NCBI GenBank assembly: GCA_034423195.1
Contig: DAOUIZ010000033.1
Location: 1-64,000 of the forward strand
From: CATOSK01 sp034423195
GTDB lineage: Bacteria > Chloroflexota > Dehalococcoidia > Lucifugimonadales > UBA3495
Length of the DNA: 64,000 nt
Reading direction: 5' to 3'
The notes beneath the pieces are model-generated. The model had not been told where the DNA came from. It worked only from the letters and a program-made list of their open reading frames with translations, and made no database searches. Position numbers and translations under genes: made by a program. Of this stretch, positions 8,395 through 17,374 are shown one piece after another (the first letter of the stretch is position 1; each line of letters begins with the position of its first letter).

Positions 8395-9492
8395 ATGACT
8401 GAGGCAACGACCGTCAAAGGACCCCAGTCCGAAATATCTCCGGCCAAGAAGTCTCCGGCCAAGAGACCCATCGAAATGTCGGTGCGGCTGGGATGGTACA
8501 TCCTCAGGAACCGCCTGCACGGCCGGAAGCGTTTTCCCCTGGTCACCATGCTGGAACCGCTGGAGATGTGCAACCTGGCCTGCATCGGCTGCGGACGCAT
8601 CCGGGAGTACCGGCCCGTCCTGGACAAGATGATGCCGGTGGAGGAAGCGCTGTCGGCGGTGGAAGAAGCCGGGGCGCCCATCGTTTCGATAGCGGGCGGT
8701 GAGCCGACCATACATCCGCACATTGACGAGATCATCAACAGGCTGGTGGAGCGGAAGTATTTCGTGTACTGCTGCACCAACGCCCTCCTTCTGGAACGGA
8801 TGTTGTCCAAGATTCCGCCGTCCAAATACTTCTGCTGGGTGGTGCACATGGACGGGATGGAGGAGAAGCACGACGAGTCGGTGGCGCGGGCCGGGGTTTT
8901 CAAGAAGGCGGTGGAGGGGATAGAACTGGCGGTTTCCCGGGGATACCGGGTCTGCACCAACACGACGGTGTTCAAGAACAGCAACGTGGAAGACCTGCAC
9001 GAGATGTTCCGGTATGTCAGCGGCCTGGGTGTTGAGGGTTCCATGATCTCTCCCGGGTATGACTTCGAGGACGCGCCGGACCGGGACCTGTTCCTGAGCC
9101 GGAAGGAGTCGCGGCGGATTTTCAAGGAGCTGCTGTCCCCGGAGAAGACGGCGGGCATGAAGTTCTACAACAACCCCCTGTACCTGAACTTTCTGCAGGG
9201 GAAACGGGAATACCAGTGTACCGCGTGGTCCAACCCGACCTACACGGTGATGGGCTGGCGGAAGCCGTGCTATCCGCTGGCCGATGAACACACCGACGAC
9301 GTGAATCAGCTCTACGACGCCAGCCTGTGGGAGCAGGAGTACGGGGTGGGGCGGGACCCGCGCTGCGGCAACTGCATGATGCACTGCGGGTTTGAGTCGG
9401 CGACCATTTTCCAGGCGGTGGGGACTCCCAAGGACTGGGTGACGCTGATAAAGTCGGGAGCCGCGCACAAGGGCGGCATCACGGCGGGCTGA
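8395..9492 (+). CDS. hpnH: adenosyl-hopene transferase HpnH (radical SAM)
   Basis: About 365 residues. The radical-SAM cluster motif is CNLACIGC (Cx3Cx2C), followed by SIAGGEPTIHPH, the GGE motif. The central region VVHMDGMEEKHDESVARAGVF and the C-terminal Cys-rich tail (CGNCMMHCGFE) are typical of HpnH. The enzyme joins the 5'-deoxyadenosyl radical to diploptene, giving adenosylhopane, the first C35 hopanoid. It lies 59 bases after the prenyl synthase gene and 24 bases before hpnG. A GTG two codons upstream (8389) is an alternative start. The N-terminal ~30 residues are Lys/Pro-rich and look like an extension. Confidence 0.95.
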   Translation: MTEATTVKGPQSEISPAKKSPAKRPIEMSVRLGWYILRNRLHGRKRFPLVTMLEPLEMCNLACIGCGRIREYRPVLDKMMPVEEALSAVEEAGAPIVSIAGGEPTIHPHIDEIINRLVERKYFVYCCTNALLLERMLSKIPPSKYFCWVVHMDGMEEKHDESVARAGVFKKAVEGIELAVSRGYRVCTNTTVFKNSNVEDLHEMFRYVSGLGVEGSMISPGYDFEDAPDRDLFLSRKESRRIFKELLSPEKTAGMKFYNNPLYLNFLQGKREYQCTAWSNPTYTVMGWRKPCYPLADEHTDDVNQLYDASLWEQEYGVGRDPRCGNCMMHCGFESATIFQAVGTPKDWVTLIKSGAAHKGGITAG

Positions 9493-9516
9493 CCGGGAAA
9501 CCGCGGAACCGGGCGG

Positions 9517-10428
9517 ATGCTGACCATCGTGGCGGCCATGGAGGAGGAGCTGGCGGGGGTGCGCCGCATCCTGCAATCGCAGCGGCATGGGGATGTCGAA
9601 CTCCATGTCATCGGGATTGGACGGGAAAAGCTGGAGCGCGGTCTGCGGGGGGTGTTGCCCACCATCAAGCAGCAGCGGGCAGGCGCCGTAGCTCCTGACG
9701 AAATGCTGCTGCTGGGGTTCGCCGGTGGGCTTGACCCGGCCCTTGCCGCCGGAGACCTGGCGCTGGCCGGCCGCTACTGCCGGCTGATCCCCGGTCCCAT
9801 GGTCCTGACGTATGACCCCGATGCGGCTGGGCTGGACCGGAGCGGGACGCCGCCGGAGCTGCTGGAACGGTTGAGGACCGGGTTTGCCCTTGGGCTGGTC
9901 CAGCCTGGGTATATCTCGCTTTCCTCGGTGGGGTGGGTGGACCCAGTGATTCCCGAGCGCTACGAGCTCAAGTTCCTCGAGCCGGACCCGGCGATGCGGG
10001 AGCGGGCCCGGGAGTCCCTGCGGGAGGCGGGCCTGGCGGCGGTTGAGACCGATTCCATGACAGTGGAAAGGGTGGTGACCCGCAAGAGCGAGAAGCGGGA
10101 GCTGTACCGGCAGTTCGGGGTGGGAACGGTGAACATGGAGGACTACTGGGTTTCCCGGCTGGCCCAGACCGCCAGGGTGCCCTTCCTGTCGGTGCGGGCG
10201 GTGCTGGACACCGGGGAACAGTGGCTGCCTTCCTACCTGGCGCGGCTCTCAAACAGGCCGGCCGGGGTGGCGGCATGGAAAGCGGCCACTCATCCCTGGG
10301 ATGCCCCGACGCTGGTGCGGCTGGCTCGGCAGGTGCGGGCGGCCCGGGAGAGCCTGGCCCGCTTCGCCGAGGCATACCTGGAGCGCCGCTCCGCCGAGCT
10401 GGCCGGCGGACAGGTCTCCGCGCCGTAG
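9517..10428 (+). CDS. hpnG: hopanoid-associated phosphorylase HpnG (nucleoside phosphorylase family)
   Basis: A 303-residue protein of the PNP/MTAN superfamily. It begins MLTIVAAMEEELAGV, with GFAGGLDPALAAGDL as the phosphate/ribose region, ETDSMTVERVV, and TVNMEDYW in place of the usual VxMES strand that binds ribose and base. HpnG removes adenine from adenosylhopane, giving a (phospho)ribosylhopane. The protein is longer than the usual ~220-250 residues of the group, mostly through a C-terminal Arg/Ala-rich helical tail. Position between hpnH and hpnA supports the call. Its stop codon is one base from the hpnA start. Confidence 0.85.
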   Translation: MLTIVAAMEEELAGVRRILQSQRHGDVELHVIGIGREKLERGLRGVLPTIKQQRAGAVAPDEMLLLGFAGGLDPALAAGDLALAGRYCRLIPGPMVLTYDPDAAGLDRSGTPPELLERLRTGFALGLVQPGYISLSSVGWVDPVIPERYELKFLEPDPAMRERARESLREAGLAAVETDSMTVERVVTRKSEKRELYRQFGVGTVNMEDYWVSRLAQTARVPFLSVRAVLDTGEQWLPSYLARLSNRPAGVAAWKAATHPWDAPTLVRLARQVRAARESLARFAEAYLERRSAELAGGQVSAP

Positions 10429-10429
10429 G

Positions 10430-11416
10430 ATGAAAGCACTGGTCACGGGAGCGACCGGGTTCATCGGCGGGAACCTGGCGCGGGAGTTGGCGGCCCGGGG
10501 GCATGAAGTCAGGGCGCTGGTGCGTCCCGGAAGCAACACCTTAACAATCGATGGCACCGGGGTTGAGCCCGTGTCGGGGGACATCGTTGATCCTCCCTCG
10601 GTCCGGGAGGGCATGAAGGGGTGCGACGCCGTTTTCCATTGCGCGGCCGCATATACTTTCTGGGCACGTGACCCGGCATCCATCTACCGGACCAACGTGG
10701 AGGGGACCCGGGTGGTGCTGGAAGAGGCGAAGCGGGCCGGCGTGGCAGGGGTGGTGCACACCAGCACGGTCTCCACCATCGGGCTGAAGGAAGGGGGACT
10801 GGGGGACGAGAATGTTCCGGTGGACCCCGGCCACCTGGTGGGGCATTACAAGAAGTCGAAGTTCGCAGCGGAGCAGGCGGCGCTGGAATACGCCTCGGAG
10901 GGCCTTCCGGTGGTGGTGGTGAATCCGGCGGCGCCCTTCGGGCCGTGGGACGTCAAGCCGACGCCGACGGGACGAATCCTGCTGGACTTCCTGCGGGGCC
11001 GGATGCCGTGCTACGTGGACACCGGGATGAACGCGGTGGACGTGCGGGACGTGGCGGCGGGTCACATCCTGGCGATGGAGCGCGGGGAACCGGGGCAGCG
11101 GTATGTTCTGGGCAACCGGAATGCGTCGCTGAGAGAATTGCTGGGGATGCTGTCGGAGATTACAGGAAGGCGGGCGCCATCCCTGCGGGCGCCCATGTGG
11201 GCCGCCATCGGCGCGGCCTACGTGGACCAATTCGTCGAAGGGGCGCTGGCACGGAGACAGCCGGCGCTTCCGCTGGAGGGGCTGAAGGTGGCAAGGACAC
11301 CGATGTACGTGAGTTGCCAGAAAGCGGTGAGGGAACTGGGGCTGCCGCAAACGCCGGTGGAGGATGCGCTGGAGGAAGCGGTCCGGTGGTTCACCGACCA
11401 CGGCTATGTCCGGTAG
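10430..11416 (+). CDS. hpnA: HpnA-like NAD-dependent epimerase/dehydratase (hopanoid-associated)
   Basis: A 328-residue extended short-chain dehydrogenase. The Rossmann motif GATGFIGGNLA lies at the N-terminus, AVFHCAAAYTFW and NVEGTRVVLEEAKRAGV follow, and the catalytic Tyr-Lys is in GHYKKSKFAAEQ. AAPFGPWDVKPTPTGRI is characteristic of the hopanoid-associated sugar epimerase group. The ATG lies one base after the hpnG stop, showing translational coupling. The exact reaction of HpnA is not established; a role in side-chain sugar modification is assumed from context. Confidence 0.88.
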   Translation: MKALVTGATGFIGGNLARELAARGHEVRALVRPGSNTLTIDGTGVEPVSGDIVDPPSVREGMKGCDAVFHCAAAYTFWARDPASIYRTNVEGTRVVLEEAKRAGVAGVVHTSTVSTIGLKEGGLGDENVPVDPGHLVGHYKKSKFAAEQAALEYASEGLPVVVVNPAAPFGPWDVKPTPTGRILLDFLRGRMPCYVDTGMNAVDVRDVAAGHILAMERGEPGQRYVLGNRNASLRELLGMLSEITGRRAPSLRAPMWAAIGAAYVDQFVEGALARRQPALPLEGLKVARTPMYVSCQKAVRELGLPQTPVEDALEEAVRWFTDHGYVR

Positions 11417-11540
11417 GCGGGTGGGGGGCTGTGGCAATCGCACGACTGCCAGTTGGGTCAACTGCGGGTGAATGGTCATCACGAAACCGTGGGGAACATA
11501 CGACGGGGGTCTGGATTCCCCCTTTTTTGCGACTCCACCG

Positions 11541-11590
11541 CAGGCGCAAGGCGACCCCCGCCTGCGCGGGGGCAGGCTTGTCTCAACGCC
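11541..11590 (+). repeat. variable-stem hairpin repeat, copy 2 (loop replaced by a second hairpin)
   Basis: GGCG-CAAG on the left pairs with CTTG and CGCC on the right, with the one-sided bulge TCTCAA, as in copy 1. In place of the 4-base loop there is a GC-rich hairpin, CCCCCGC-CTGC-GCGGGGG (11555-11572). Confidence 0.6.
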
Positions 11591-11695
11591 GGCGGCTGTC
11601 GCGCGGTTCGGCGCGGGAAAGACGGGTGAGAGTCGAGAATGACGGTCAGGGGCACCAGAAAAGGAGCTTTGCAATCGTCTTGCAATCCAGTGGAG

Positions 11696-11724
11696 TTGCA
11701 ATAGTTGTGTTGAAAGGATATAGA
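11696..11724 (+). promoter_or_regulatory. sigma70-type promoter upstream of shc
   Basis: TTGCAA at 11696-11701, a 17-base spacer, and TATAGA at 11719-11724, about 100 bases before the shc start. It would allow separate expression of the cyclase and squalene genes. Confidence 0.55.
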
Positions 11725-11827
11725 TGCCAAGCTGCGGCGCCTGCATGGTGGTATTTTCCCTACGGGACGGCCCCGGGCGACCGGACGGCCCGAAGTTGAA
11801 CATCTCTGTGCGGACGGAGCAGTTCGA

Positions 11828-13990
11828 GTGATTGACCGGCACACCAAATTGTTGAAATTTTGGTATTCGCCCATTCCGGACCAAGGCAAGTTGGCCGGAA
11901 ATGGGCGCAGGGGAGACCTTGAGGACGGGGTGGAGCGGGCTATTGGCCGCAGCCAGGACTACTTCATGCGGACGCAGGATGAAGATGGGTACTGGTGGGG
12001 AGAGCTGGAGTCCAACAACACGATGGAAGCCGAGTACATCATGCTGTCCCACTTCCTGGGACGGAAGGACGAGGAGAAGTGGAGGAAGCTGACCAATTAC
12101 ATAGTCAGCAAGCAGCGGGAGGATGGTTCGTGGGGCCAGTATTACGAGGCGCCGGGAGATCTGAGCACTACGGTTGAGTGCTACTTCGGGCTGAAGCTGG
12201 CGGGTTATGCGGCGGAGTCGGACCCGCTGCGGCGGGCGCGGGAGTTCATCCGGTCCAGGGGGGGCGTTCCCGGTTGCCGGGTGTTCACCAAGATCTGGCT
12301 GGCGATGTTCGGCCAGTGGGACTGGAAGGGGACTCCCAACATGCCGCCGGAGCTGATGCTGCTGCCGTCGTGGTTTCCCTTCAACATCTACGAGTTTTCC
12401 AGCTGGGCGCGGCCGACGGTGGTGCCGCTGATGCTGGTTTTGACCTACCGTCCGACCTGCGAGCCGCCGGACTGGGCGAACATTGACGAGCTGTACCTGC
12501 AGCCCCGGTCCGAGGTGGACTATTCGCTGCCCTACCCGGGGTTGAACCTGACGTGGTCGAGCCTGCTGTACCACGCGGACCAACTGGTGGGGCTGTACCG
12601 GCGGTTTCCGATCCACCCGCTGCGGGGACAGGCGGCGCAGAAGGCGGAGGAGTGGCTGCTGGCCCACCAGGAGTACGACGGGTCGTGGGGAGGGATACAG
12701 CCGCCGTGGGTGTATTCCCTGATCGCGCTGCACCACCTGGGGTACGGAGCGGACCATCCGGTAATCGAGCGGGGGTTTGCCGGGATAGAGGGGTTCGCCA
12801 TCGAAACGGAGGACACGATGACCATACAGGGGTGCATTTCCCCGGTATGGGATACGTGCCTGGCGCAGCTGGCCCTGCTGGAGTCGGGGGTGCCGCCGGA
12901 TGATCCGGCGATCCTGAAGTCCGGGGGGTGGCTGCTGGAGCGGCAGATCCTGAGTCCCGGGGACTGGCAGGTCAGGACCAGGAACGTCGAGCCGGGGGGA
13001 TGGGCCTTCGAGTTCCACAACGAGCTCTATCCCGATATTGACGACGCGGCCATCGTGGTGATGGCGCTGATGCTGTCGGACTTGGGGGACGGGGAGGAGG
13101 CCAAGAAGCGGGCGGTACGGCGGGGGATAGACTGGATGATGGCGCTCCAGTGCAAGGACGGCGGCTGGGGGGCGTTCGACAAGGACAATAACCGGAAGTA
13201 CATGGCCGACCTGCCCTTCAGCGATTTCGGGGAGACGGTGGACCCCCCCAGCGCGGACGTTACCGGCCATGTCCTGGAGATGCTGGGCCGCCGCGGGCAC
13301 GGGCGGGATTACGGCCCGGTGGCGAAGGGCTACCGGTTCCTGCGGGAGCAGCAGGAAGACAACGGCTCCTGGTTCGGGCGGTGGGGGGTCAACTACGTCT
13401 ATGGCACGGGGGCGGTGCTGCCCGGGCTGCAGGCCATCGGGGAGGATATGGGCCAGCCATACGTCCGCCGGGCGGTCTCCTGGCTGCTGGAGCACCAGAA
13501 CGACGACGGAGGCTGGGGAGAGAGCTGCGGGTCATACGTTGATCCGGCGCTGCATGGCGTGGGCCCCAGCACCGCCTCACAGACCGCCTGGGCAATGCTG
13601 GGGCTGATGGCGGCGGGAGAGGTGGACAATCCGGCCACGCGGAGGGGAGCCGAGTACCTGGTCAGGACCCAACTGGAGGACGGCACCTGGGACGAACCCT
13701 ATTTCACGGGCACCGGGTTCCCGGGGTATGGCATCGGAGAGCCGGCGCGGCAGAACGGCAGGAACGGGCGGAAAAGGCAGGACCTGGAGATGGGGGCATC
13801 GTTCATGATCAATTACCATCTCTACCGCAACTACTGGCCGCTGCTGGCGCTGGGACGGTTCCGGCGGCTGACCTTGAAGAAGGGTTCCGATAAAGGTTCC
13901 GAGAACGGATCCCGGAACGGGTCCGCGGGCGTATTGCCTCAATGCCAACCGGGGACGCAGCAACGGGGGCCGAAAAAGTTGTTAAAATAG
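11828..13990 (+). CDS. shc: squalene-hopene cyclase
   Basis: A 720-residue triterpene cyclase. The protonating motif DIDD (DxDD type) starts at residue 403, in ELYPDIDDAAIVVMALM. At least six QW repeats are visible (for example QREDGSWGQYY, QEYDGSWGG, QCKDGGWGAFD, QEDNGSWFGRW, QNDDGGWGES and QLEDGTWDEPYFTGTGFP). The enzyme is monotopic on the membrane and cyclises squalene to hopene/diplopterol. The start is a GTG with a GGAG-like site upstream. The C-terminal ~30 residues are a Ser/Asn/Gly-rich tail (KGSDKGSENGSRNGS) unlike the family core. It lies 35 bases before hpnC. Confidence 0.96.
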   Translation: MIDRHTKLLKFWYSPIPDQGKLAGNGRRGDLEDGVERAIGRSQDYFMRTQDEDGYWWGELESNNTMEAEYIMLSHFLGRKDEEKWRKLTNYIVSKQREDGSWGQYYEAPGDLSTTVECYFGLKLAGYAAESDPLRRAREFIRSRGGVPGCRVFTKIWLAMFGQWDWKGTPNMPPELMLLPSWFPFNIYEFSSWARPTVVPLMLVLTYRPTCEPPDWANIDELYLQPRSEVDYSLPYPGLNLTWSSLLYHADQLVGLYRRFPIHPLRGQAAQKAEEWLLAHQEYDGSWGGIQPPWVYSLIALHHLGYGADHPVIERGFAGIEGFAIETEDTMTIQGCISPVWDTCLAQLALLESGVPPDDPAILKSGGWLLERQILSPGDWQVRTRNVEPGGWAFEFHNELYPDIDDAAIVVMALMLSDLGDGEEAKKRAVRRGIDWMMALQCKDGGWGAFDKDNNRKYMADLPFSDFGETVDPPSADVTGHVLEMLGRRGHGRDYGPVAKGYRFLREQQEDNGSWFGRWGVNYVYGTGAVLPGLQAIGEDMGQPYVRRAVSWLLEHQNDDGGWGESCGSYVDPALHGVGPSTASQTAWAMLGLMAAGEVDNPATRRGAEYLVRTQLEDGTWDEPYFTGTGFPGYGIGEPARQNGRNGRKRQDLEMGASFMINYHLYRNYWPLLALGRFRRLTLKKGSDKGSENGSRNGSAGVLPQCQPGTQQRGPKKLLK

Positions 13991-14025
13991 TTCACGAAAT
14001 CATCACCTCAACCCGAGGCGGCCCT

Positions 14026-15018
14026 ATGACCCAAGGGGCGACATCTCCAGGGACTTCATGGTCAGTAGAGGATGCCTACCGGCATTGCGAGAGACTGGCC
14101 CGGACTCACTACGAAAACTTCACAGTGGGATCACTCCTGATGCCCCGGCCCCTGCGGCGGCACATGTACGCCCTGTATGCCTACTGCCGCACGGTGGACG
14201 ACCTGGGGGACGAAGCTGTCCGGGGAGAGGCCAACCCTCACTTTGCCACGGAGCCGGTCCCGGCCGGGGCTTCCGGCGGCGACACGGGAAGCTACCGGCT
14301 GGCGCTGCTGGACTGGTGGGAAGGGGAGCTGGCCGCGTGCTACGAGGGCCAGCCGTCCCATCCGGTGCACGTGGCGCTGAAGGAGACGATCCGCGAGTTC
14401 GACCTGCCCCGGGAGCCGTTCCAGAGGCTTGTCGAAGCGAACCGGATGGACCAGCGGGCACAACGGCATCCCACCTACGGGGACCTCCTGCATTACTGCG
14501 ATCACTCGGCCAACCCGGTGGGCCGGTTGGTGCTGTACCTGTTCGGGTACGGTGACGAGGAACGGCAGCGGATGTCGGACGCCACCTGCACCGCCCTGCA
14601 GCTGGCCAACTTCTGGCAGGACGTGGCAAGGGACTACCGGAAGGGGCGGATTTACATTCCGCTGGAGGACATGGAGACCTTCGGGTATACCGAGAGCGAG
14701 CTGGCGGAGGGCGTGGAGAGCCGGGCTTTCCGGGAGCTGATGGCGTTCGAGGTGGAGCGGGCGGAAGGGCTGTTCCGGGAAGGGGCGCCTCTGGCGGGAA
14801 CGCTGACCGGCCCGGCGCGGCTGGACGTGGCGCTGTTCACCCGGGGGGGAATGGCGGTGCTGGAGGCAATACGGAAGCAGGACTACCGGGTGCTGGGGAA
14901 AAGGCCCTCGCTTTCCCGCGCCCGCAAGGCGGGGTTGTTCCTCTCCGCGTGGACGGGGGCGAAGCTGGGAGCCGGCTGGGGGCTGCCGGAAAGCCGTAAC
15001 GGGGAGGTGCGCCAGTGA
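14026..15018 (+). CDS. hpnC: hydroxysqualene synthase HpnC
   Basis: A 330-residue trans-isoprenyl diphosphate synthase of the squalene/phytoene synthase fold. It carries YAYCRTVDDLGDE as first Asp motif and QLANFWQDVARDYRKGRIYIP as second, the latter being the HpnC form. HpnC converts presqualene diphosphate to hydroxysqualene. The ATG at 14026 fits the family N-terminus (SVEDAYRHCERLARTHYENF). The stop overlaps the hpnD GTG start by four bases (GTGA), and the neighbours are shc and hpnD. Confidence 0.94.
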   Translation: MTQGATSPGTSWSVEDAYRHCERLARTHYENFTVGSLLMPRPLRRHMYALYAYCRTVDDLGDEAVRGEANPHFATEPVPAGASGGDTGSYRLALLDWWEGELAACYEGQPSHPVHVALKETIREFDLPREPFQRLVEANRMDQRAQRHPTYGDLLHYCDHSANPVGRLVLYLFGYGDEERQRMSDATCTALQLANFWQDVARDYRKGRIYIPLEDMETFGYTESELAEGVESRAFRELMAFEVERAEGLFREGAPLAGTLTGPARLDVALFTRGGMAVLEAIRKQDYRVLGKRPSLSRARKAGLFLSAWTGAKLGAGWGLPESRNGEVRQ

Positions 15019-15890
15019 CGACCCTGGCGGCGGCCTACGAAGAGTGCCGCCGGATAACACGCCGGGAGGCCAAGAATTTCTACTTCGCCTTCCTGACCCT
15101 GCCCCGCCCCCAACGGGCCGCAATCTACGTGGCGTATACTTTCTGCCGGTACTGCGACGACGCGGTGGACGAAGAGGGGACCATGGACGCGAAGCTGTCC
15201 ATGCTGGGCGAACTGAGGGGCAAGCTGGGACGGTGCTACGAGGGACAGGAAGAGGAAACGGTATTCCTGGCCCTGGCCGACGTGGTGCGGCGATACGGGA
15301 TTCCGCAGGAGTATTTCCTGGAGATCCTGGCGGGGGTGGAATCGGACCTGGTGAAGGACCGGTACGAGAACTTTGACGAACTGAGGCGGTACTGCTACCA
15401 GGTGGCATCCGCGGTCGGGCTGGTCTGCCTGCACATCTTCGGCTTCGAGAACCCGAAGGCGAAAGACCATGCCGTTGACCTCGGGCTGGCGATGCAGCTG
15501 ACCAACATCGCGCGGGACGTGAAGGAGGACCTGGACATGGGAAGGGTGTACCTTCCCAGGGACGAGATGGAGAGATTCGGGTACAGCGAGGCGGACCTGA
15601 CGGCGGGCACGGTGAATCCTGCCTTCACCGACTTCATGCGCTTCCACTGCCAGCGGGCGCGGGGGTATTTCGACTCGGGGTTTCAACTGATGCCCTACCT
15701 TCCCCCACGTTCCCGGGCGTGTCCCGCCGTGCTGGGAGGTCTATACTCGAGGGTGTTGGACCACATCGAAGCCGTGGACTACGATGTGCTGAACCACCGG
15801 GTCAGCCTGAGCAAGATGGAGAAGGTGGGGGTTACCGCCCAGACATGGCTGGTCAGCCAACTGAACCGCCGCCGTCCGATACCAGCGTAG
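15015..15890 (+). CDS. hpnD: presqualene diphosphate synthase HpnD
   Basis: A 291-residue squalene/phytoene synthase family protein starting with GTG. The first Asp motif is CRYCDDAVDEE (Asp48-Asp49), the second QLTNIARDVKEDLDMGRVYLP. HpnD condenses two farnesyl diphosphates to presqualene diphosphate, the first step of the HpnCDE squalene route. It overlaps hpnC by four bases, and the hpnE start lies 46 bases inside its 3' end in another frame, so the three are translationally coupled. Confidence 0.94.
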   Translation: MTTLAAAYEECRRITRREAKNFYFAFLTLPRPQRAAIYVAYTFCRYCDDAVDEEGTMDAKLSMLGELRGKLGRCYEGQEEETVFLALADVVRRYGIPQEYFLEILAGVESDLVKDRYENFDELRRYCYQVASAVGLVCLHIFGFENPKAKDHAVDLGLAMQLTNIARDVKEDLDMGRVYLPRDEMERFGYSEADLTAGTVNPAFTDFMRFHCQRARGYFDSGFQLMPYLPPRSRACPAVLGGLYSRVLDHIEAVDYDVLNHRVSLSKMEKVGVTAQTWLVSQLNRRRPIPA

Positions 15891-17374
15891 TCGTGCTGGG
15901 CGGGGGAGTCGCCGGAATATCCGCCGCCCTGCACCTCTCCGAAGCCGGGTTCAAGGTCACGCTGGTGGAGTCCCGCCGTTTCCTGGGAGGGAGGGCGTTT
16001 TCCTTCACGGACGGGAAAACCGGGGACGAGGTGGACAACGGCCAGCATGTAATCACCGGCGGCTGCACCCGGTTCCTGGACTTGCTGGAGCGCCTAGGGG
16101 CCCGGGAGCGGTGGTTCGTGCAGCCCCGACTGCACATAAAGGTGCGTTCACGGCAGGGGACCGAGGGGGCGCTCCGCACCGGGCTGGCGCCGCCCCCCTT
16201 CCACCTGCTGGGGTCATTGCTGCGGTATCCCCATCTACCGGCGGCGGACAAGGTCCGGGTCCTCGCCGCGCTGGTGACGGCCAAGTTCACGGACCGCTGG
16301 CAAACCGGATTTGAGCGCATGACGTTCCGGGACTGGCTGGTGGAGCGAGGGCAGACGGAAGGGGCCATCGCTAAGTTCTGGAACGTATTCGTCGAACCGG
16401 TCCTGAACGACAGCGTTTCCGACGTGAGCGCCGCCATGGGGCTCATGTTCGTCCAGGAGGCGATGCTGAAGGGATACGAAGACCCCAACATCGGCTATCC
16501 GACGGGCGGCCTGCTGCCGTGCCTGGGCGAGCCGGCCAGGGAGCGATTGTCAGGGCTGGGCTGCAGCGTGATGCTGGGGGCGCCGGTGAAGCGGATAGTT
16601 GTGGAAGCGGGAAGCGGCTCCTCCCAGCCAGCGTCCGCCGCTCTTACGGGGCATGAGTCCACGGGCGGGGTGCTGCCCGGGGCACGGGTGGCGGGGGTAG
16701 AACTGGGGTCGGGGGAGATGGTGACCGGGGACAAGTATGTCAGCGCCCTGCCCCGGGATGTGCTGGGGACGGTCCTGCCCGATGAGACGGCCGGTATGCC
16801 GGTTTTCTCCAGGTCGGGAAAGATTGAGCAGGCCCCCATCGTGAATGTTCACCTGTGGTACGACCGGCCGGTCATGGAGGAGGATTTCTGCGCCTTTGTG
16901 GACAGCCCCCTGCAGTGGGTGTTCAATAAGGGAGCGGCTTCGGGAAGGTCTATCCCGGGAAGGGGACAACCGGAGGGCGGGGGCGCCACCGGGCAGCGGA
17001 TCTGCGTTTCCCTGAGCGCGGCGTGGGAGCACATTGACCTGCCCAGGGAGGAGCTGGCACAGGCGATCCACGCCGAGGTCCTGTCGGCCTTCTCCCATGA
17101 GGCGGCGCGGGAGAAGGGAGGCCCCCCAAGCCTGCTGCACTGGTCGGTGGTGAAGCAGAGGAACGCGACAATCCGGTGCCTGCCCGGGGCGGAGGAGCTG
17201 CGGCCGCCGAGTGCAACCCCGATCTCCAACTTGTTCCTGGCCGGGGACTGGACGAAGACCGGGTGGCCTTCGACGCTGGAGGGGGCGGCGCGAAGCGGGT
17301 TCAACGCAGCCCAAGCCGCGTCGTCGTCGTTGGGGAAGACCCCGGGTCCGGTCCGGCGGACGGAGGGCGGATGA
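15845..17374 (+). CDS. hpnE: squalene-forming FAD oxidoreductase HpnE
   Basis: About 509 residues, related to amine oxidases and phytoene desaturases. The FAD-binding motif VVVLGGGVAGISAALHLSEAG starts about residue 14, followed by GGRAFSF and GDEVDNGQHVITG (a form typical of HpnE), and near the C-terminus FLAGDWTKTGWPSTLEGAARSG. It reduces hydroxysqualene to squalene, completing the route. ATG at 15845 lies inside hpnD; a GTG at 15893 would cut into the FAD strand and is less likely. The stop overlaps the next start (ATGA). Confidence 0.93.
   Translation: MAGQPTEPPPSDTSVVVLGGGVAGISAALHLSEAGFKVTLVESRRFLGGRAFSFTDGKTGDEVDNGQHVITGGCTRFLDLLERLGARERWFVQPRLHIKVRSRQGTEGALRTGLAPPPFHLLGSLLRYPHLPAADKVRVLAALVTAKFTDRWQTGFERMTFRDWLVERGQTEGAIAKFWNVFVEPVLNDSVSDVSAAMGLMFVQEAMLKGYEDPNIGYPTGGLLPCLGEPARERLSGLGCSVMLGAPVKRIVVEAGSGSSQPASAALTGHESTGGVLPGARVAGVELGSGEMVTGDKYVSALPRDVLGTVLPDETAGMPVFSRSGKIEQAPIVNVHLWYDRPVMEEDFCAFVDSPLQWVFNKGAASGRSIPGRGQPEGGGATGQRICVSLSAAWEHIDLPREELAQAIHAEVLSAFSHEAAREKGGPPSLLHWSVVKQRNATIRCLPGAEELRPPSATPISNLFLAGDWTKTGWPSTLEGAARSGFNAAQAASSSLGKTPGPVRRTEGG

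Larger units (their letters stand above)
11417..11827 (+). other. 411-base intergenic region inside the hopanoid operon
   Basis: No convincing gene. It holds a diverged copy of the variable-stem hairpin repeat (11541-11590) and a second promoter (11696-11724). The rest shows nothing I can name. The gap splits the cluster into an hpnH-G-A half and an shc-hpnC-D-E half. Confidence 0.7.

Noticed and set aside
10541..13495. 984-residue open frame opposite hpnA and shc
   Set aside because: Composition is Arg/Pro/His-rich with no motif; it runs opposite two clear genes and an intergenic region.
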